DNA of 64,000 nt from Bacillota bacterium (GTDB lineage Bacteria > Bacillota > Clostridia > Acetivibrionales > DTU013), in contig JAFABI010000063.1 in assembly GCA_023426125.1 (NCBI GenBank), forward strand, positions 62,001 through 126,000, in the 5' to 3' direction. Positions 1 through 8,333 of the stretch are shown one piece after another. Position numbers and translations under genes: made by a program. Position 1 is the first letter of the stretch; every line of letters starts with the position of its first letter. Below the pieces are notes generated by a model. The model did no database searches, had not been told where the DNA came from, and saw nothing but the letters and a program-made list of their open reading frames with translations.

Positions 1-971
1 TTGTCTTTTTTCGGATACGGTAAGTATGCCACATCCAGATTTTTTCCGACTTCTTCGTTTTCAGACTGTGCCCATGTGACAAAATATCCGCCGTCCTGGC
101 ACATTGCCGCTTTTCCTGCAAAGAACAATTTTCTCTGGGTCGTATAATTCATTGCTTTTGGAACAGCGCCCGAATCATTCAGCTTCTTGTAAAACGTGAG
201 GCCTTCGATGAACTCCGGTGCATTCACGCCGAATTCGCCATTGTCCAGTACGATCTTTCCGCCGAAGCCATGAATTGTAATCATGCCGTGCTGCATGATG
301 TGCGCCGGATTATCCGGAGTATTGGCGGTAATAAGGCCGTATTGGCTTGTCCCTTTTGTAAGTTTCCTGGCTGCGTCCAGCAGCTCATCAGGGGTGGTGG
401 GAACCTTCACTCCGGCCTCTTCGAACATTTTCTTGTTATAGATAAGACCTGAATACGGGCACGCTTCCGCATACAAAGCATACATTTTTCCGTCAAACTC
501 CGTCATTTTCTGTGCTTCAGGAACGGAGACGTCATTTAGCAGCTGTTGAATATCCAGATAGTCATTCAACGGTTCAAGATATCCCATCTCCTGCCAGAGC
601 TTTATCTGTGTCTGCTGAACATAAAAGAGGTCAGGCGCATCCGAAGAAAGCATAATTTTCATTTTATCGGTATAGTCCGAGTAGGAAATCGCTACAGGTT
701 CAATGGTGTATTGCGGGAACTTCTCGGAAAACCTCTGGTTGAAGCCTTCAAACAGCTCTTTTCTGCCGGGCTCCAGCCACCATGGGTTCGCAAATTTAAC
801 GGTTACCTTTTCCGTAGATACGGTAGGAGTCTCGGAGCTTGCTTGTTGTGTACCAGCGTTCTCACTTGTCGTTTGACTACTACCGTTTTCGGATGATCCG
901 CAAGCTGTAAATAACATACTGAAAGACATCAGTATAGCCATTGCAAGAAACATGAATTTTTTTAAGGTCAT
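1..971 (-). CDS. ABC transporter extracellular solute-binding protein (family 1), 3' end outside window
   Basis: Lipoprotein that captures a substrate, probably an oligosaccharide, for an ABC importer on the outer face of the membrane. The start ATG at 969-971 follows an AGGGAGG ribosome site. The N-terminus is a signal peptide ending in a lipobox (SMLFTACGSS), then a Ser/Thr/Gln-rich linker, then family-1 binding-protein sequence with motifs such as FANPWWLEPGR, DAPDLFYVQQ and YALYAEACPYSGLIYNK. About 323 residues are visible and the frame stays open to base 1, so the C-terminal part lies outside the window. The partner permeases are not in view. A GntR regulator is encoded just upstream on the same strand and could control it; that is inference. 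Confidence 0.9.
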   Translation of the reverse strand, partial: MTLKKFMFLAMAILMSFSMLFTACGSSENGSSQTTSENAGTQQASSETPTVSTEKVTVKFANPWWLEPGRKELFEGFNQRFSEKFPQYTIEPVAISYSDYTDKMKIMLSSDAPDLFYVQQTQIKLWQEMGYLEPLNDYLDIQQLLNDVSVPEAQKMTEFDGKMYALYAEACPYSGLIYNKKMFEEAGVKVPTTPDELLDAARKLTKGTSQYGLITANTPDNPAHIMQHGMITIHGFGGKIVLDNGEFGVNAPEFIEGLTFYKKLNDSGAVPKAMNYTTQRKLFFAGKAAMCQDGGYFVTWAQSENEEVGKNLDVAYLPYPKKD

Positions 972-1043
972 AAATATTCCTCCCTTGATATGATTGACTG
1001 ATTGAGGCTTGCCATAAAAAATGACAAGAACACACCTATATCA

Positions 1044-1063
1044 TCAGGCAGGCGCCTACCTGA
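1044..1063. promoter_or_regulatory. 20-bp near-palindrome upstream of the binding-protein gene
   Basis: TCAGGCAGGCGCCTACCTGA is an inverted repeat with one mismatched pair and a GGCGCC centre. It lies about 75 bp upstream of the start codon of the binding-protein gene ending at 971. The size and central CG dyad resemble a LacI-family operator, but no LacI gene is in the window, so the binding factor is unknown. Confidence 0.35.
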
Positions 1064-1160
1064 AATATATTCAGGCAAAATTAGAAAATCTTGAAACAAT
1101 GCTAATATAAGCCATATATCGTTAACGTGCGCATCAAGCGCACTTTATTTTTTCAGATAT

Positions 1161-1302
1161 TAGCTCCAGCTTCAGGGAGGGAATCAGGAATTAAAGCATA
1201 TGCTGAGGTATATCGACATTGCACAGCTAGGGCGCTCAATCTTTTCCAGCTCTAGCTCCGGCTTCGGTGATAGATTTAGGAATCAAGGCATATGGCACGG
1301 TA
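1161..1302. repeat. Two imperfect 50-bp direct copies in a gene-free gap
   Basis: Positions 1161-1210 and 1253-1302 match at about 37 of 50 positions. Read on the minus strand, both copies give similar peptides (SAYALIPDSLPEAGANI-stop and VPYALIPKSITEAGARAGKD-stop). The second copy is in frame with, and follows the stop codon of, the GntR gene. They may be relics of duplicated gene ends. The 972-1325 gap otherwise holds only the palindrome at 1044-1063. Confidence 0.4.
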
Positions 1303-1325
1303 AAAATATGTTTTACGGTAAATGA

Positions 1326-2045
1326 TTACTCAATTAAAACTTTGCTGCCGCCCATGTTTGCAACATTAACAATGTCGTCAAGCGTTATATCAAGATGCTC
1401 GACCATTGCCTTCACTCCAGTGTCAATGTCTCTTCTTTTTAAACCTTCCATTATGTTGCGGTGGGGTTCCAGTGCATTTATACAGCTGTCCGAAAGGGAA
1501 AACGTCCTGTTCCTGTATTCGGTAAATGCATCCGAAACCTTTTTATTGATGCTTATCAGCAAACGGTTGTGGGTTACTTCAATAATCGTATTGTGGAATG
1601 CTTCATCATATCTGGCAAGACCAATGGCATCCCTCTCCTGCATTGCCTTTTCAAAATTCATATGTATCTTTTCAAGCCTTTTAATTTCTTTCTCTGTCGC
1701 TCTTTTTATCGCCAATTTCATCGCTAAAGGTTCGATGGCCATTCTGACATCCATAAAATCAAGAAGCTGGACCTCATGCTCCGCAAACCAATTCACAATG
1801 TTCTGCTCGGTCTCAAGGGAAGTCTTTTTAACAAAAGCGCCCGTCCCTCTTTTCAATTCTACATAGCCCATCGCTTGCAGCGTTTTCATAGCTTCCCTTA
1901 CCGACGACCTGCTTACGTTATACTCCTTGCACAGTTTCATCTCGGTGGGCAGCCTGTCATCTACAGACAATTCGCCGGAGGTTATAAGCTCGATTAGATT
2001 GGAAACAATAATGTCGGTGACGGATAACTTTTCAACTACTATCAT
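1326..2045 (-). CDS. GntR-family transcriptional regulator, FadR subfamily
   Basis: DNA-binding repressor or activator of 239 residues. An N-terminal winged helix (about residues 10-75, with LPTEMKLCKEYNVSRSSVREAMKTLQ) is followed by an all-helical FCD ligand domain (about 95-225). That domain contains the pattern D..RMAIEPLA, a central ..H..I and H..I, typical of the metal- and acid-binding FadR/LldR group. The start ATG follows GAGGAG with good spacing. It lies divergently from the DapA-family gene at 2547. A perfect TGTCTGACA dyad sits in its own promoter, so autoregulation and control of the divergent catabolic genes is likely. It resembles the second GntR protein at 8334 in layout, so the two may have shared ligands. 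Confidence 0.93.
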   Translation of the reverse strand: MIVVEKLSVTDIIVSNLIELITSGELSVDDRLPTEMKLCKEYNVSRSSVREAMKTLQAMGYVELKRGTGAFVKKTSLETEQNIVNWFAEHEVQLLDFMDVRMAIEPLAMKLAIKRATEKEIKRLEKIHMNFEKAMQERDAIGLARYDEAFHNTIIEVTHNRLLISINKKVSDAFTEYRNRTFSLSDSCINALEPHRNIMEGLKRRDIDTGVKAMVEHLDITLDDIVNVANMGGSKVLIE

Positions 2046-2062
2046 AAGAACTCCTCTGCAAC

Positions 2063-2115
2063 ATTGTCTGACATCTTACAAAAAGATTATACTTTATTTC
2101 GCTTCTCCTTGTCAA
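2063..2115 (-). promoter_or_regulatory. GntR-gene promoter with FadR-type operator
   Basis: On the minus strand, TTGACA (complement of 2110-2115) and TATAAT (complement of 2086-2091) are separated by 18 bp. The dyad ATTGTCTGACAT (2063-2074) contains TGTC-T-GACA and lies about 5-15 bases past the expected start site, a position suited to repression. FadR-subfamily regulators commonly bind TTGTCxGACAA-type sites, so autoregulation is inferred. Confidence 0.6.
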
Positions 2116-2447
2116 TAAAAATTATCAATTTATTCTTTTACATTTTTTAATGAATACTGTCTAACTTCGAGGTTCCTTCAAACATTATCCGGATTTTCCG
2201 ATAGCTCATTCCTGTCAGTGCCTGAAATATGTAATTAATAATAGTATTATTGTATGATCGTCTGATGTGCATATATATTATATCCGATAATGGGTTATTT
2301 GTCAAATCCTGTTGGCAATATGGGGTGCATATATTCTAGCGGGAGATATGCTCACCGCCTGAAAACCAATTCGGTACACGCCACCTATAGAGATGGGGGA
2401 TTTTTTTGAGCCTCGTTATAAAATTATACTTGCTTGGATATTCTCTA

Positions 2448-2513
2448 TTGACATCTAAATTTCCCGAGAATATAATCTATGATATAATGTTATCTGATTG
2501 TCTGATGACATGT
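2448..2513 (+). promoter_or_regulatory. Consensus promoter and operator-like site for the aldolase/transporter operon
   Basis: TTGACA (2448-2453) and TATAAT (2471-2476) are separated by exactly 17 bp, a full consensus sigma-A promoter. Immediately downstream, ATTGTCTGATGACATGTC (2497-2513) repeats the TGTCTGA element found in both GntR-gene promoters. A further related half-site, TCGTCTGATGTG, lies near 2260. The rest of the 2046-2546 gap is AT-rich and shows no other clear feature apart from a short G-run followed by a T-run near 2395-2407. Confidence 0.6.
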
Positions 2514-2546
2514 CGGGTAAAAATTTCTTTTAAGGAGGACCGTTAA

Positions 2547-3455
2547 ATGGTAAAGACGAAAGGTTATGGCGTTATGCCTGCCGCAATGACATTCTGGAAT
2601 GAGGATGAAAGCTTTAACCAGAAAGAAACAGAGCGTTATCTTCAATGGCTGGTTGACAAGGGAGCCCATAGTATCTCTGTCACCGGCAGTACGGGCGAAA
2701 ACATTTCAATGGGATTCGAAGAACAAAAACACATCCTGGAGGTCATGATCAAGTCCGTTGGAGGTAAAGTTCCCGTATATGCGGGCACAGGCCATTACAC
2801 AACCGCGGAAACCATTGAATTAAGCAGGCATGCTGAAAAATGCGGTGCGGATGGAATCCTGGTAATTATGCCCTACTATCTCATTCCTCATAAACGTGCT
2901 GTAATGGATCATTTCAAAGAACTGCGCAAGGCAGTTGACCTGGAAATCTGCTTGTATAATAACCCACGTTTCTGCAATTACGAGATGAATGCGCTGGAAG
3001 TCAAGCAAATGGTAGACGATGGCTCTATTGACGCGATCAAATCCGCACACGGTGATGCAGAGCGGGTTCATAGCTTGCGGTATCACTGCGGTGACAGGCT
3101 GACGATTTTTTATGGCCATGATTATGCGCCCATGGAAGGCTTCTTTGCAAAAGCAGATGGCTGGTTAAGCGGGATGCCCGCTATTTTACCCAGATTCTGC
3201 CGTATTTTGTTTGATATCTGCACCATCGAAAAAGACGTCGATAAGGCAAATAAATATTGGTACAAGGTAATGCCCTTCATTGATTATTTTATCACCTATG
3301 GGACCAATGACCCTCACTGGCATGAAATATTCAAATATATTCTCCAGGTCCAGGGCTTCAACGCCGGGACGCCCCGCAGACCTCTGGGAGCGCTGAATTC
3401 ACAAGAGAAGAAGACGATCGACGGTCTCCTTAAAAACATGCAGGATATTCTGTAA
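2547..3455 (+). CDS. Dihydrodipicolinate synthase / N-acetylneuraminate lyase family aldolase
   Basis: TIM-barrel class I aldolase of 302 residues, the usual family length. The VTGSTGENISM segment near residue 48 matches the substrate carboxylate-binding loop, YNNPRFCNY carries the conserved active-site tyrosine region, and the Schiff-base lysine is in DAIKSAHGD (about residue 164). The start follows AAGGAGG. True lysine-pathway DapA normally sits among biosynthetic genes. Here the gene leads a set encoding an amino-acid ABC transporter and an aminotransferase under GntR control, so a catabolic role (cleaving or forming a 2-oxo acid from an imported amino acid) is more likely. The exact substrate cannot be read from the sequence. 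Confidence 0.85.
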   Translation: MVKTKGYGVMPAAMTFWNEDESFNQKETERYLQWLVDKGAHSISVTGSTGENISMGFEEQKHILEVMIKSVGGKVPVYAGTGHYTTAETIELSRHAEKCGADGILVIMPYYLIPHKRAVMDHFKELRKAVDLEICLYNNPRFCNYEMNALEVKQMVDDGSIDAIKSAHGDAERVHSLRYHCGDRLTIFYGHDYAPMEGFFAKADGWLSGMPAILPRFCRILFDICTIEKDVDKANKYWYKVMPFIDYFITYGTNDPHWHEIFKYILQVQGFNAGTPRRPLGALNSQEKKTIDGLLKNMQDIL

Positions 3456-3528
3456 GAGAAAGCACATCCGATTTGAAGCAGGTTAAAAGTTAATATTGCA
3501 GCCAGACTGCGGGAAAAGGAGCGTAATT

Positions 3529-4365
3529 ATGAGAAAAAACAATGCGATCAAAATTACTATTTTGGCACTGGTTCTCATGCTTGTTACTGGTGTATCGACA
3601 GCTTGTACGACAACAGGATCATCGTCCGCTTCCACCGACCTTCTTACCAAAGTAACCAAAGATAAGCTGGTAGTCACCCTCAATCTGGAAAATGCGCCAT
3701 GGTGCTATAAGGATCCAAGTACAGGGAAAATCTCAGGTTTGGCTGTAGAACTGATTCAAAATTTTGCGGACAAAAGCGGCATCAAAGTCGAGTATATGCC
3801 TCTTGAATTTTCCAGTCTCATCCCCGCCATTGAAAGCGGTAAAGCAGATATTATTTGCACAAACCTTTCACGGACCATCCCCCGCGGGATGAAGGTCATG
3901 TACACTGAACCCATCGGAGGTTCTCCGGGTGTTGCTGTTATTTATAAAGGGAAGTTCACTACCTTTGATCAAATCAACCAGCCCGGAGTCATCCTTACTA
4001 CAGAAGTCGGATCGGTGCATGAAAAGGCCGGCGCAGAGGTATTCCCCCAGGCAAAAATGCAAGCGGTAAACCAGAATGCGGACGCCATGGCCGCGCTTAA
4101 ATCGGGCAGAGCCGATGTTTTCCTTACAGGTATGGACGTAGCCGAAGCGATGAAGCAGAAGGACCCGGATATTGATTATCTCGAAGAATTCGTTTTCAAC
4201 GATTCCTTTGCTTTTGCAGTAAAGCTTGCTCCAACCTCCTATACTTTCGTCGAGGCTTTTAATAACTACATGAGAGTCATCAAAGTAAGCGGTGAATACG
4301 CCAAACTTTATACCAAATACTTTAACGCTCCGTGGAATCCTATTACTGTCGGAGAGGCTTTCTAA
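3529..4365 (+). CDS. Amino-acid ABC transporter substrate-binding lipoprotein (PAAT family)
   Basis: Family-3 periplasmic-type binding protein, about 278 residues. An upstream in-frame TTG at 3496 exists, but ATG 3529 is preferred because AAAAGGAG lies 7-8 bases upstream and the protein then starts with a proper signal peptide and lipobox (GVSTACTTT). The mature part shows the family pattern: ENAPWCYKDPSTGKISGLAVEL (here split by the binding cleft), ESGKADIICTNLSRT, LKSGRADVFLTG. It is the receptor for the permeases and ATPase encoded at 4800-6874. A long structured intergenic stretch separates it from the permease genes, as often seen when receptor mRNA is made in excess. Confidence 0.92.
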   Translation: MRKNNAIKITILALVLMLVTGVSTACTTTGSSSASTDLLTKVTKDKLVVTLNLENAPWCYKDPSTGKISGLAVELIQNFADKSGIKVEYMPLEFSSLIPAIESGKADIICTNLSRTIPRGMKVMYTEPIGGSPGVAVIYKGKFTTFDQINQPGVILTTEVGSVHEKAGAEVFPQAKMQAVNQNADAMAALKSGRADVFLTGMDVAEAMKQKDPDIDYLEEFVFNDSFAFAVKLAPTSYTFVEAFNNYMRVIKVSGEYAKLYTKYFNAPWNPITVGEAF

Positions 4366-4379
4366 ACAAACTTTGCTTT

Positions 4380-4606
4380 CCTGCGGCAGCCTGGTACTAC
4401 AGCAATATACATTTATTACGTCATATACGCAGGTACTACAACGATACATGTGAATTGATCCTTTGAAAAATAAAGTCTATTGAAGCGTTGCCATTATTTT
4501 TTAAAGGCGCATAAATGCAGATGAGTGCCACCCTTGTACCTGCGCATTTTTTCAGATTGCGCTGTAGTACCAGAGCATGCAGATTAATGTCTCCGGCTGC
4601 CGCAGG
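4380..4606. repeat. Nested inverted repeat between receptor and permease genes
   Basis: The left arm CCTGCGGCAGCC-TGGTACTACAGC (4380-4403) is complementary to two separated right-arm blocks: GCTGTAGTACCA (4561-4572) and GGCTGCCGCAGG (4595-4606). Inside it, CGCAGGTAC (4428-4436) pairs with GTACCTGCG (4536-4544). The 227-base unit could fold into one long branched hairpin in the operon mRNA. It may be a small palindromic mobile element or an mRNA stabiliser. No ORF with coding character lies in 4366-4799. Confidence 0.6.
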
Positions 4607-4799
4607 ATATCCTTTGTTCAAACCTCAACTTTCCCGTCCTTGAGTTTTTCTACATCGCCAGAGCTCCCGGAAGGACAAATACTCACTTGAATGCCCTTGT
4701 GTATGAAGAGCGGCAATCTCACTTTTGAAATAATCAACCCGGAAAGTTAAATAAAAAACGATTACTAAAAAACCTTGATTTTTTTCGTAGGAGTATAGG

Positions 4800-5447
4800 A
4801 TGAATATTACTCAAATCATAAATTGGCTGCCACAGCTTCTTGAAGGGTTGGAAATAACCTTCAGTGCATCACTGATTTCCATCGTGACTTCCATCGCATG
4901 GGGATGCCTCGTTGCTTCGATGATCTCCTTCGGCAACAAGTTATTGACGCCGGCGTTGCGGATCTATACCTCTGTCTTCAGAAACTCTCCCCTGCTGGTG
5001 CAAATGTTTTTCTGCTTCTACGGATTGCCTTATATCGGCATAAAATTTTCGCCGCTGGTCTGCGGCGTACTGTCCATCACGCTGAATGAAGGCGCCTTTG
5101 TTGCAGAGATCATCCGAGGGTCCTTCAGAAATATACCCCACGGTGAAATTGAAGCGGCATACAGTCTTGGCCTTTCAAAGTTTCAGGTTATCCGGAAAGT
5201 AGCCTTTCCTCTGGCTTTCAGGACTTCAATTCCCATGCTTACGGGGCAGTCCTCCATCGTCATCAAGGATACGAGTCTTCTGTCGTTGATCATGGTTGTA
5301 GATATAACCCGTGCAGGCAACATATTTTATACTACGACTTTTAACAATATTTCCTTCTGGATCGTTGCCGGGATATACATCATGCTGTTCCTGTTCTTCA
5401 GCCATGCCGGAAAGTATATTGAGAAGAAAGTTATGGTGAAGAGGTAG
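4800..5447 (+). CDS. Amino-acid ABC transporter permease 1 (HisM/GlnP type)
   Basis: Integral membrane subunit of 215 residues with about five hydrophobic segments and the conserved N-terminal pattern of the polar amino-acid family (FRNSPLLVQMFFCFYG). The cytoplasmic coupling (EAA) loop reads IEAAYSLGLSKFQVIRKVAFPLA. It begins with ATG after GTAGGAGTATAGG. The next gene starts three bases after its stop, so the two permeases form a heterodimeric channel translated together. Together with the receptor (3529) and ATPase (6122) it completes a four-gene polar amino-acid importer. Confidence 0.93.
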   Translation: MNITQIINWLPQLLEGLEITFSASLISIVTSIAWGCLVASMISFGNKLLTPALRIYTSVFRNSPLLVQMFFCFYGLPYIGIKFSPLVCGVLSITLNEGAFVAEIIRGSFRNIPHGEIEAAYSLGLSKFQVIRKVAFPLAFRTSIPMLTGQSSIVIKDTSLLSLIMVVDITRAGNIFYTTTFNNISFWIVAGIYIMLFLFFSHAGKYIEKKVMVKR

Positions 5448-5450
5448 AAT

Positions 5451-6119
5451 ATGAACAGAATAAGTACAATGTCAATTTTCGAAATGATCGGCTTCATATC
5501 CTCAGGGATCGGGATTACCTTCCAATTGGTGCCGCTTTGTATTTTATCGACTATCCTTCTCGGTACGGTTTTGGGAATTATTCAATTCAAACGGGTCCCT
5601 TTCCTGTCCAGGATCATTGATCTATATATTCTGGCAATGCGTGGCGTACCGCCCTTGGTAGTTTTGATGCTGCTGTTCTATTCAATCAACTTCAAATCGC
5701 CCTTTCTGGCAGCCTTCATTTCCCTTACCGTTTACCATTCGGCCTATGTCACGGAGATCGTAAGAGGCGGCTTTGAAGCGATTCCCAAAGGCCAGATGAA
5801 GGCGGGGGAATCTTTGGGACTGAGTTATCCTGCAATTATGCTGAAAATCTATCTTCCGCAAATCGTTTTGCAGATCATTCCTTCCCTGTGCGGTCAATAT
5901 ATATTGCTTGTAAAGGATACAACCCTGGTTTCCATCGTCGGTGTTCAGGATATCATGTGGAATGCACGCCAGCTAATGGAAATTACCTTTGACCCGATTC
6001 TAGTTTATATATTAATTGGTATCTTCTTCTATATTCTTTGTCTGGTTACGGAATTGATTGCCGTCCGGGTGGAGCGCAGCAGCAGCAAGAATATTAAAAT
6101 GAAGTTTCAAGGAGTTTAG
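5451..6119 (+). CDS. Amino-acid ABC transporter permease 2 (HisQ/GlnP type)
   Basis: Second membrane subunit, 222 residues. The family signatures AMRGVPPLVVLMLLFY near residue 62 and the EAA-type loop GQMKAGESLGLSYPAIMLKIYLPQ (about 115-138) contact the ATPase. It overlaps nothing but lies 3 bases behind permease 1 and 2 bases ahead of the ATPase gene, so the three are almost certainly co-translated. Pairing of two different permeases rather than a homodimer matches the HisQM type. Confidence 0.93.
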   Translation: MNRISTMSIFEMIGFISSGIGITFQLVPLCILSTILLGTVLGIIQFKRVPFLSRIIDLYILAMRGVPPLVVLMLLFYSINFKSPFLAAFISLTVYHSAYVTEIVRGGFEAIPKGQMKAGESLGLSYPAIMLKIYLPQIVLQIIPSLCGQYILLVKDTTLVSIVGVQDIMWNARQLMEITFDPILVYILIGIFFYILCLVTELIAVRVERSSSKNIKMKFQGV

Positions 6120-6121
6120 CG

Positions 6122-6874
6122 ATGGTGAAGAATGAAGACCGCGCCCTGGTAAAATTCGTAGAGGTCACAAAAACTTATAAGAATGGTGAGATTATTGTTC
6201 TTGATAAATTCAGCTTTGATTTCCTTGCAGGTGAGACCCATGTCATCTGCGGCCGCAGCGGTGCAGGAAAAAGTACTTTGATACGCTGCATTGATTATCT
6301 GGAAAGGATAGATAGTGGAACCATCCTGGTTGAAAACATTCCGGTAAACGCACAATCCGCAAGAAGTATCCGAAAAAAAATTGCAATGGTTTTTCAGGAT
6401 TTTAATCTGTTCCCTCATATGACAGTCCTTGAGAATGTCATTTTCGGCCCTGTAAATTCTCTGCACGTCAGCAAACAGGAATCCTCTGAGAGTGCAAAAG
6501 AATACCTGAATAAGGTAGGCTTGATAGACAAGCTTAACACGCACCCCCACGAGCTGTCCGGCGGTCAGAAGCAGCGCGTCGCTATTGCACGCGCCCTTAA
6601 CATGCATCCGGACATGATCCTCTTTGACGAGCCTACAAGCGCCCTGGACCCTGAAATGGTAGGAGAGGTGCTGGACATTATGAAAAAGCTGTCAAAAGAG
6701 GGCAGGAGCATGATTGTAGTATCCCATGAGATGGGGTTTGCACGTGAAGCAGCCCACAGGATATCCTTTCTTGAAAACGGACAGTTTATTGAAACCAGCG
6801 AGCCTGATGATTTCTTTAAGCATCCGAAACATGCAAGCGTTGCAAAATTCATCGAACAGATCCAGTATAGCTGA
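6122..6874 (+). CDS. Amino-acid ABC transporter ATP-binding protein (GlnQ/HisP type)
   Basis: Cytoplasmic ATPase, 250 residues. Walker A CGRSGAGKST (about residue 43), Q-loop VFQDFNLFPHMTVLENV, signature LSGGQKQRVAIARAL, Walker B MILFDEPTSALDPE and H-loop VVSHEMGFA are all intact and in order. Length and motifs match the polar amino-acid transporter class. An AGGAG site lies within the last codons of the upstream permease. It energises the importer encoded by 3529-6119. Confidence 0.95.
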   Translation: MVKNEDRALVKFVEVTKTYKNGEIIVLDKFSFDFLAGETHVICGRSGAGKSTLIRCIDYLERIDSGTILVENIPVNAQSARSIRKKIAMVFQDFNLFPHMTVLENVIFGPVNSLHVSKQESSESAKEYLNKVGLIDKLNTHPHELSGGQKQRVAIARALNMHPDMILFDEPTSALDPEMVGEVLDIMKKLSKEGRSMIVVSHEMGFAREAAHRISFLENGQFIETSEPDDFFKHPKHASVAKFIEQIQYS

Positions 6875-6951
6875 TCCACAGGATCAGCCATTCTTGGAAT
6901 AAAACCGGTAAAATATAGAGTTTCACGCTTAGACGAAAGAAGGTCATTTTA

Positions 6952-8055
6952 ATGTTTGAAAAAGAATATATGTCCTTTGTGCCCGGGCCAATCCAAATAA
7001 ACGATAAGATCCTTGAGGCGCTTTCAAAACAGGTTGTGACCCATTTGCACGAGGACTGGGCGCCATTTTACAACAGTGTATGTGATAAAATGAGAACAAT
7101 TTTTATGACAAAAGGTGAAGTTTTTCTGATGGCGTCAAGCGGGACGGGCGCCATGGAAGCCGCGGTAAGCAGTACGGTTGAGCCGGGAGAAAAGCTTCTG
7201 GTTTTGTCAAACGGGCTTTTTGGTGATAGGATCAATGTAATCGCAAAAAGCTACCGCCTGGAAACTGAGGTCATCGAGTTTCCTACAACGGAAGCGGTCA
7301 AACCGGAAAAGCTGAAGGAAAGACTTGATCAGGGGCTTGGAAATATAGCGGCGGTGGGCGTTGTCTATAGCGAAAGTCAGAATGGAATTCTCAATCCGAT
7401 AAAGGAAATTGCCAGGATATGCAATGCGTATGATGTCCCTTTGATTGTTGATACCGTTTCCGCTCTGGCAGGCGTTGAATTCAGGATGGATGAGTGGGGT
7501 GTGGATATTGCCGTCTGCGCCACACAGAAGTGTATCGGCGGTGTTGTAGGAATGTCCATGGTGGCGGTGAACGACAGGTTCTGGAAATATATTGAGCACA
7601 AAAAGGGAACCGGTTTCTACTTTAATCTTACTATCTGGCATGATAGCATCCATCATAACAGCATCCACCCTCATCCCTGGTCCATGAGTGAAGCTCTGGT
7701 GTCCAGCCTTGATGCGGCGGCAGAGCTCATTCTTCGGGAAGGTCTGGAAGCCCGTTGGAAGAGACACAGGGATCTATACGAATATTATTCCGAAGAGTTG
7801 GTGAAGCTTGGATTTTCGATGTTTGTTTCCCGTGAAAGCGCCTGCCCTACCGTGATTTCCATTAACAGGCACCCTGGCATTTCCATCAAGGATTTTAGCA
7901 AACGGCTCAAGGATACCTATAGCATTCTGATCGGCGTTGGTATTTATCAGCAGAAAGGTAAGATCTGGCGGATCGGAAACATGGCGGAGCAGGCTACCTT
8001 TGAGAGGGCGGAAAAGCTAATTCAGGCTGTCGCCGAAATTGTAAGGAAGCTATAA
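6952..8055 (+). CDS. Class V aminotransferase (alanine-glyoxylate / serine-pyruvate type)
   Basis: PLP-dependent enzyme of 367 residues. PGPIQINDKILEAL at the N-terminus, MASSGTGAMEAAVSS (phosphate-binding loop), VDTVSALAGVEFRMDEWGVD (the Asp that contacts the PLP pyridine nitrogen) and CATQKCIGG (the Schiff-base Lys, about residue 193) match the AGXT/SGAT fold. It starts after GAAAGAAGG. It follows the transporter and aldolase genes in the same direction, suggesting that it transaminates the imported amino acid or the aldolase product. Substrate assignment (alanine, serine, aminoethylphosphonate-like) is not possible from motifs alone. Confidence 0.9.
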   Translation: MFEKEYMSFVPGPIQINDKILEALSKQVVTHLHEDWAPFYNSVCDKMRTIFMTKGEVFLMASSGTGAMEAAVSSTVEPGEKLLVLSNGLFGDRINVIAKSYRLETEVIEFPTTEAVKPEKLKERLDQGLGNIAAVGVVYSESQNGILNPIKEIARICNAYDVPLIVDTVSALAGVEFRMDEWGVDIAVCATQKCIGGVVGMSMVAVNDRFWKYIEHKKGTGFYFNLTIWHDSIHHNSIHPHPWSMSEALVSSLDAAAELILREGLEARWKRHRDLYEYYSEELVKLGFSMFVSRESACPTVISINRHPGISIKDFSKRLKDTYSILIGVGIYQQKGKIWRIGNMAEQATFERAEKLIQAVAEIVRKL

Positions 8056-8145
8056 AAGGTTCCGTTTTCATTTTATTTATCAATTTACAAGTATCGTTGT
8101 AGTATAGGATAATGCGAATTACACGACAGTATGCAGAAACTCGTC

Positions 8146-8180
8146 TGTCATTGTGAGCGCAATGCAGATGCGGAGACGGT
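8146..8180. repeat. Half copy of a short interspersed repeat
   Basis: The stretch CTGTCATTGTGAGCGCAATG resembles one end of the repeat at 23581-23690 and of the miniature element at 25810-25944 (TTGTCATTCCGAG). No matching opposite end was found nearby, so it appears truncated. It lies in the gap between the aminotransferase and the second GntR gene, which also contains a TATACTACAACG stretch resembling the ends of the palindromes at 4392 and 46600. Confidence 0.35.
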
Positions 8181-8214
8181 TCGGGACTGCTGAAAAAGTC
8201 GGCGGCACCGAATG

Positions 8215-8276
8215 TTGCAATATTCTCTAAATCTGCTATAATGATACATACTAATGGTGTAGGATTGTCTGTTGTG
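8215..8276 (+). promoter_or_regulatory. Promoter and operator-like site of the second GntR gene
   Basis: TTGCAA (8215-8220) and TATAAT (8237-8242) are 16 bp apart. Just past the expected start site, GGATTGTCTGTTGTG (8262-8276) carries the same TTGTCTG core as the sites at 2063 and 2497. The shared element ties the two GntR genes and the catabolic operon into one probable regulon. Confidence 0.5.
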
Positions 8277-8333
8277 TTCGTTTCTACACTTAACTCGCAG
8301 TTATATTGATTGAAATGAGATGATGATGGGGTA

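Noticed and set aside
2547..3455. dapA of lysine biosynthesis
   Set aside because: No other lysine-pathway gene is near, and GntR control plus a transporter and aminotransferase suggest catabolism; only the family level is claimed.
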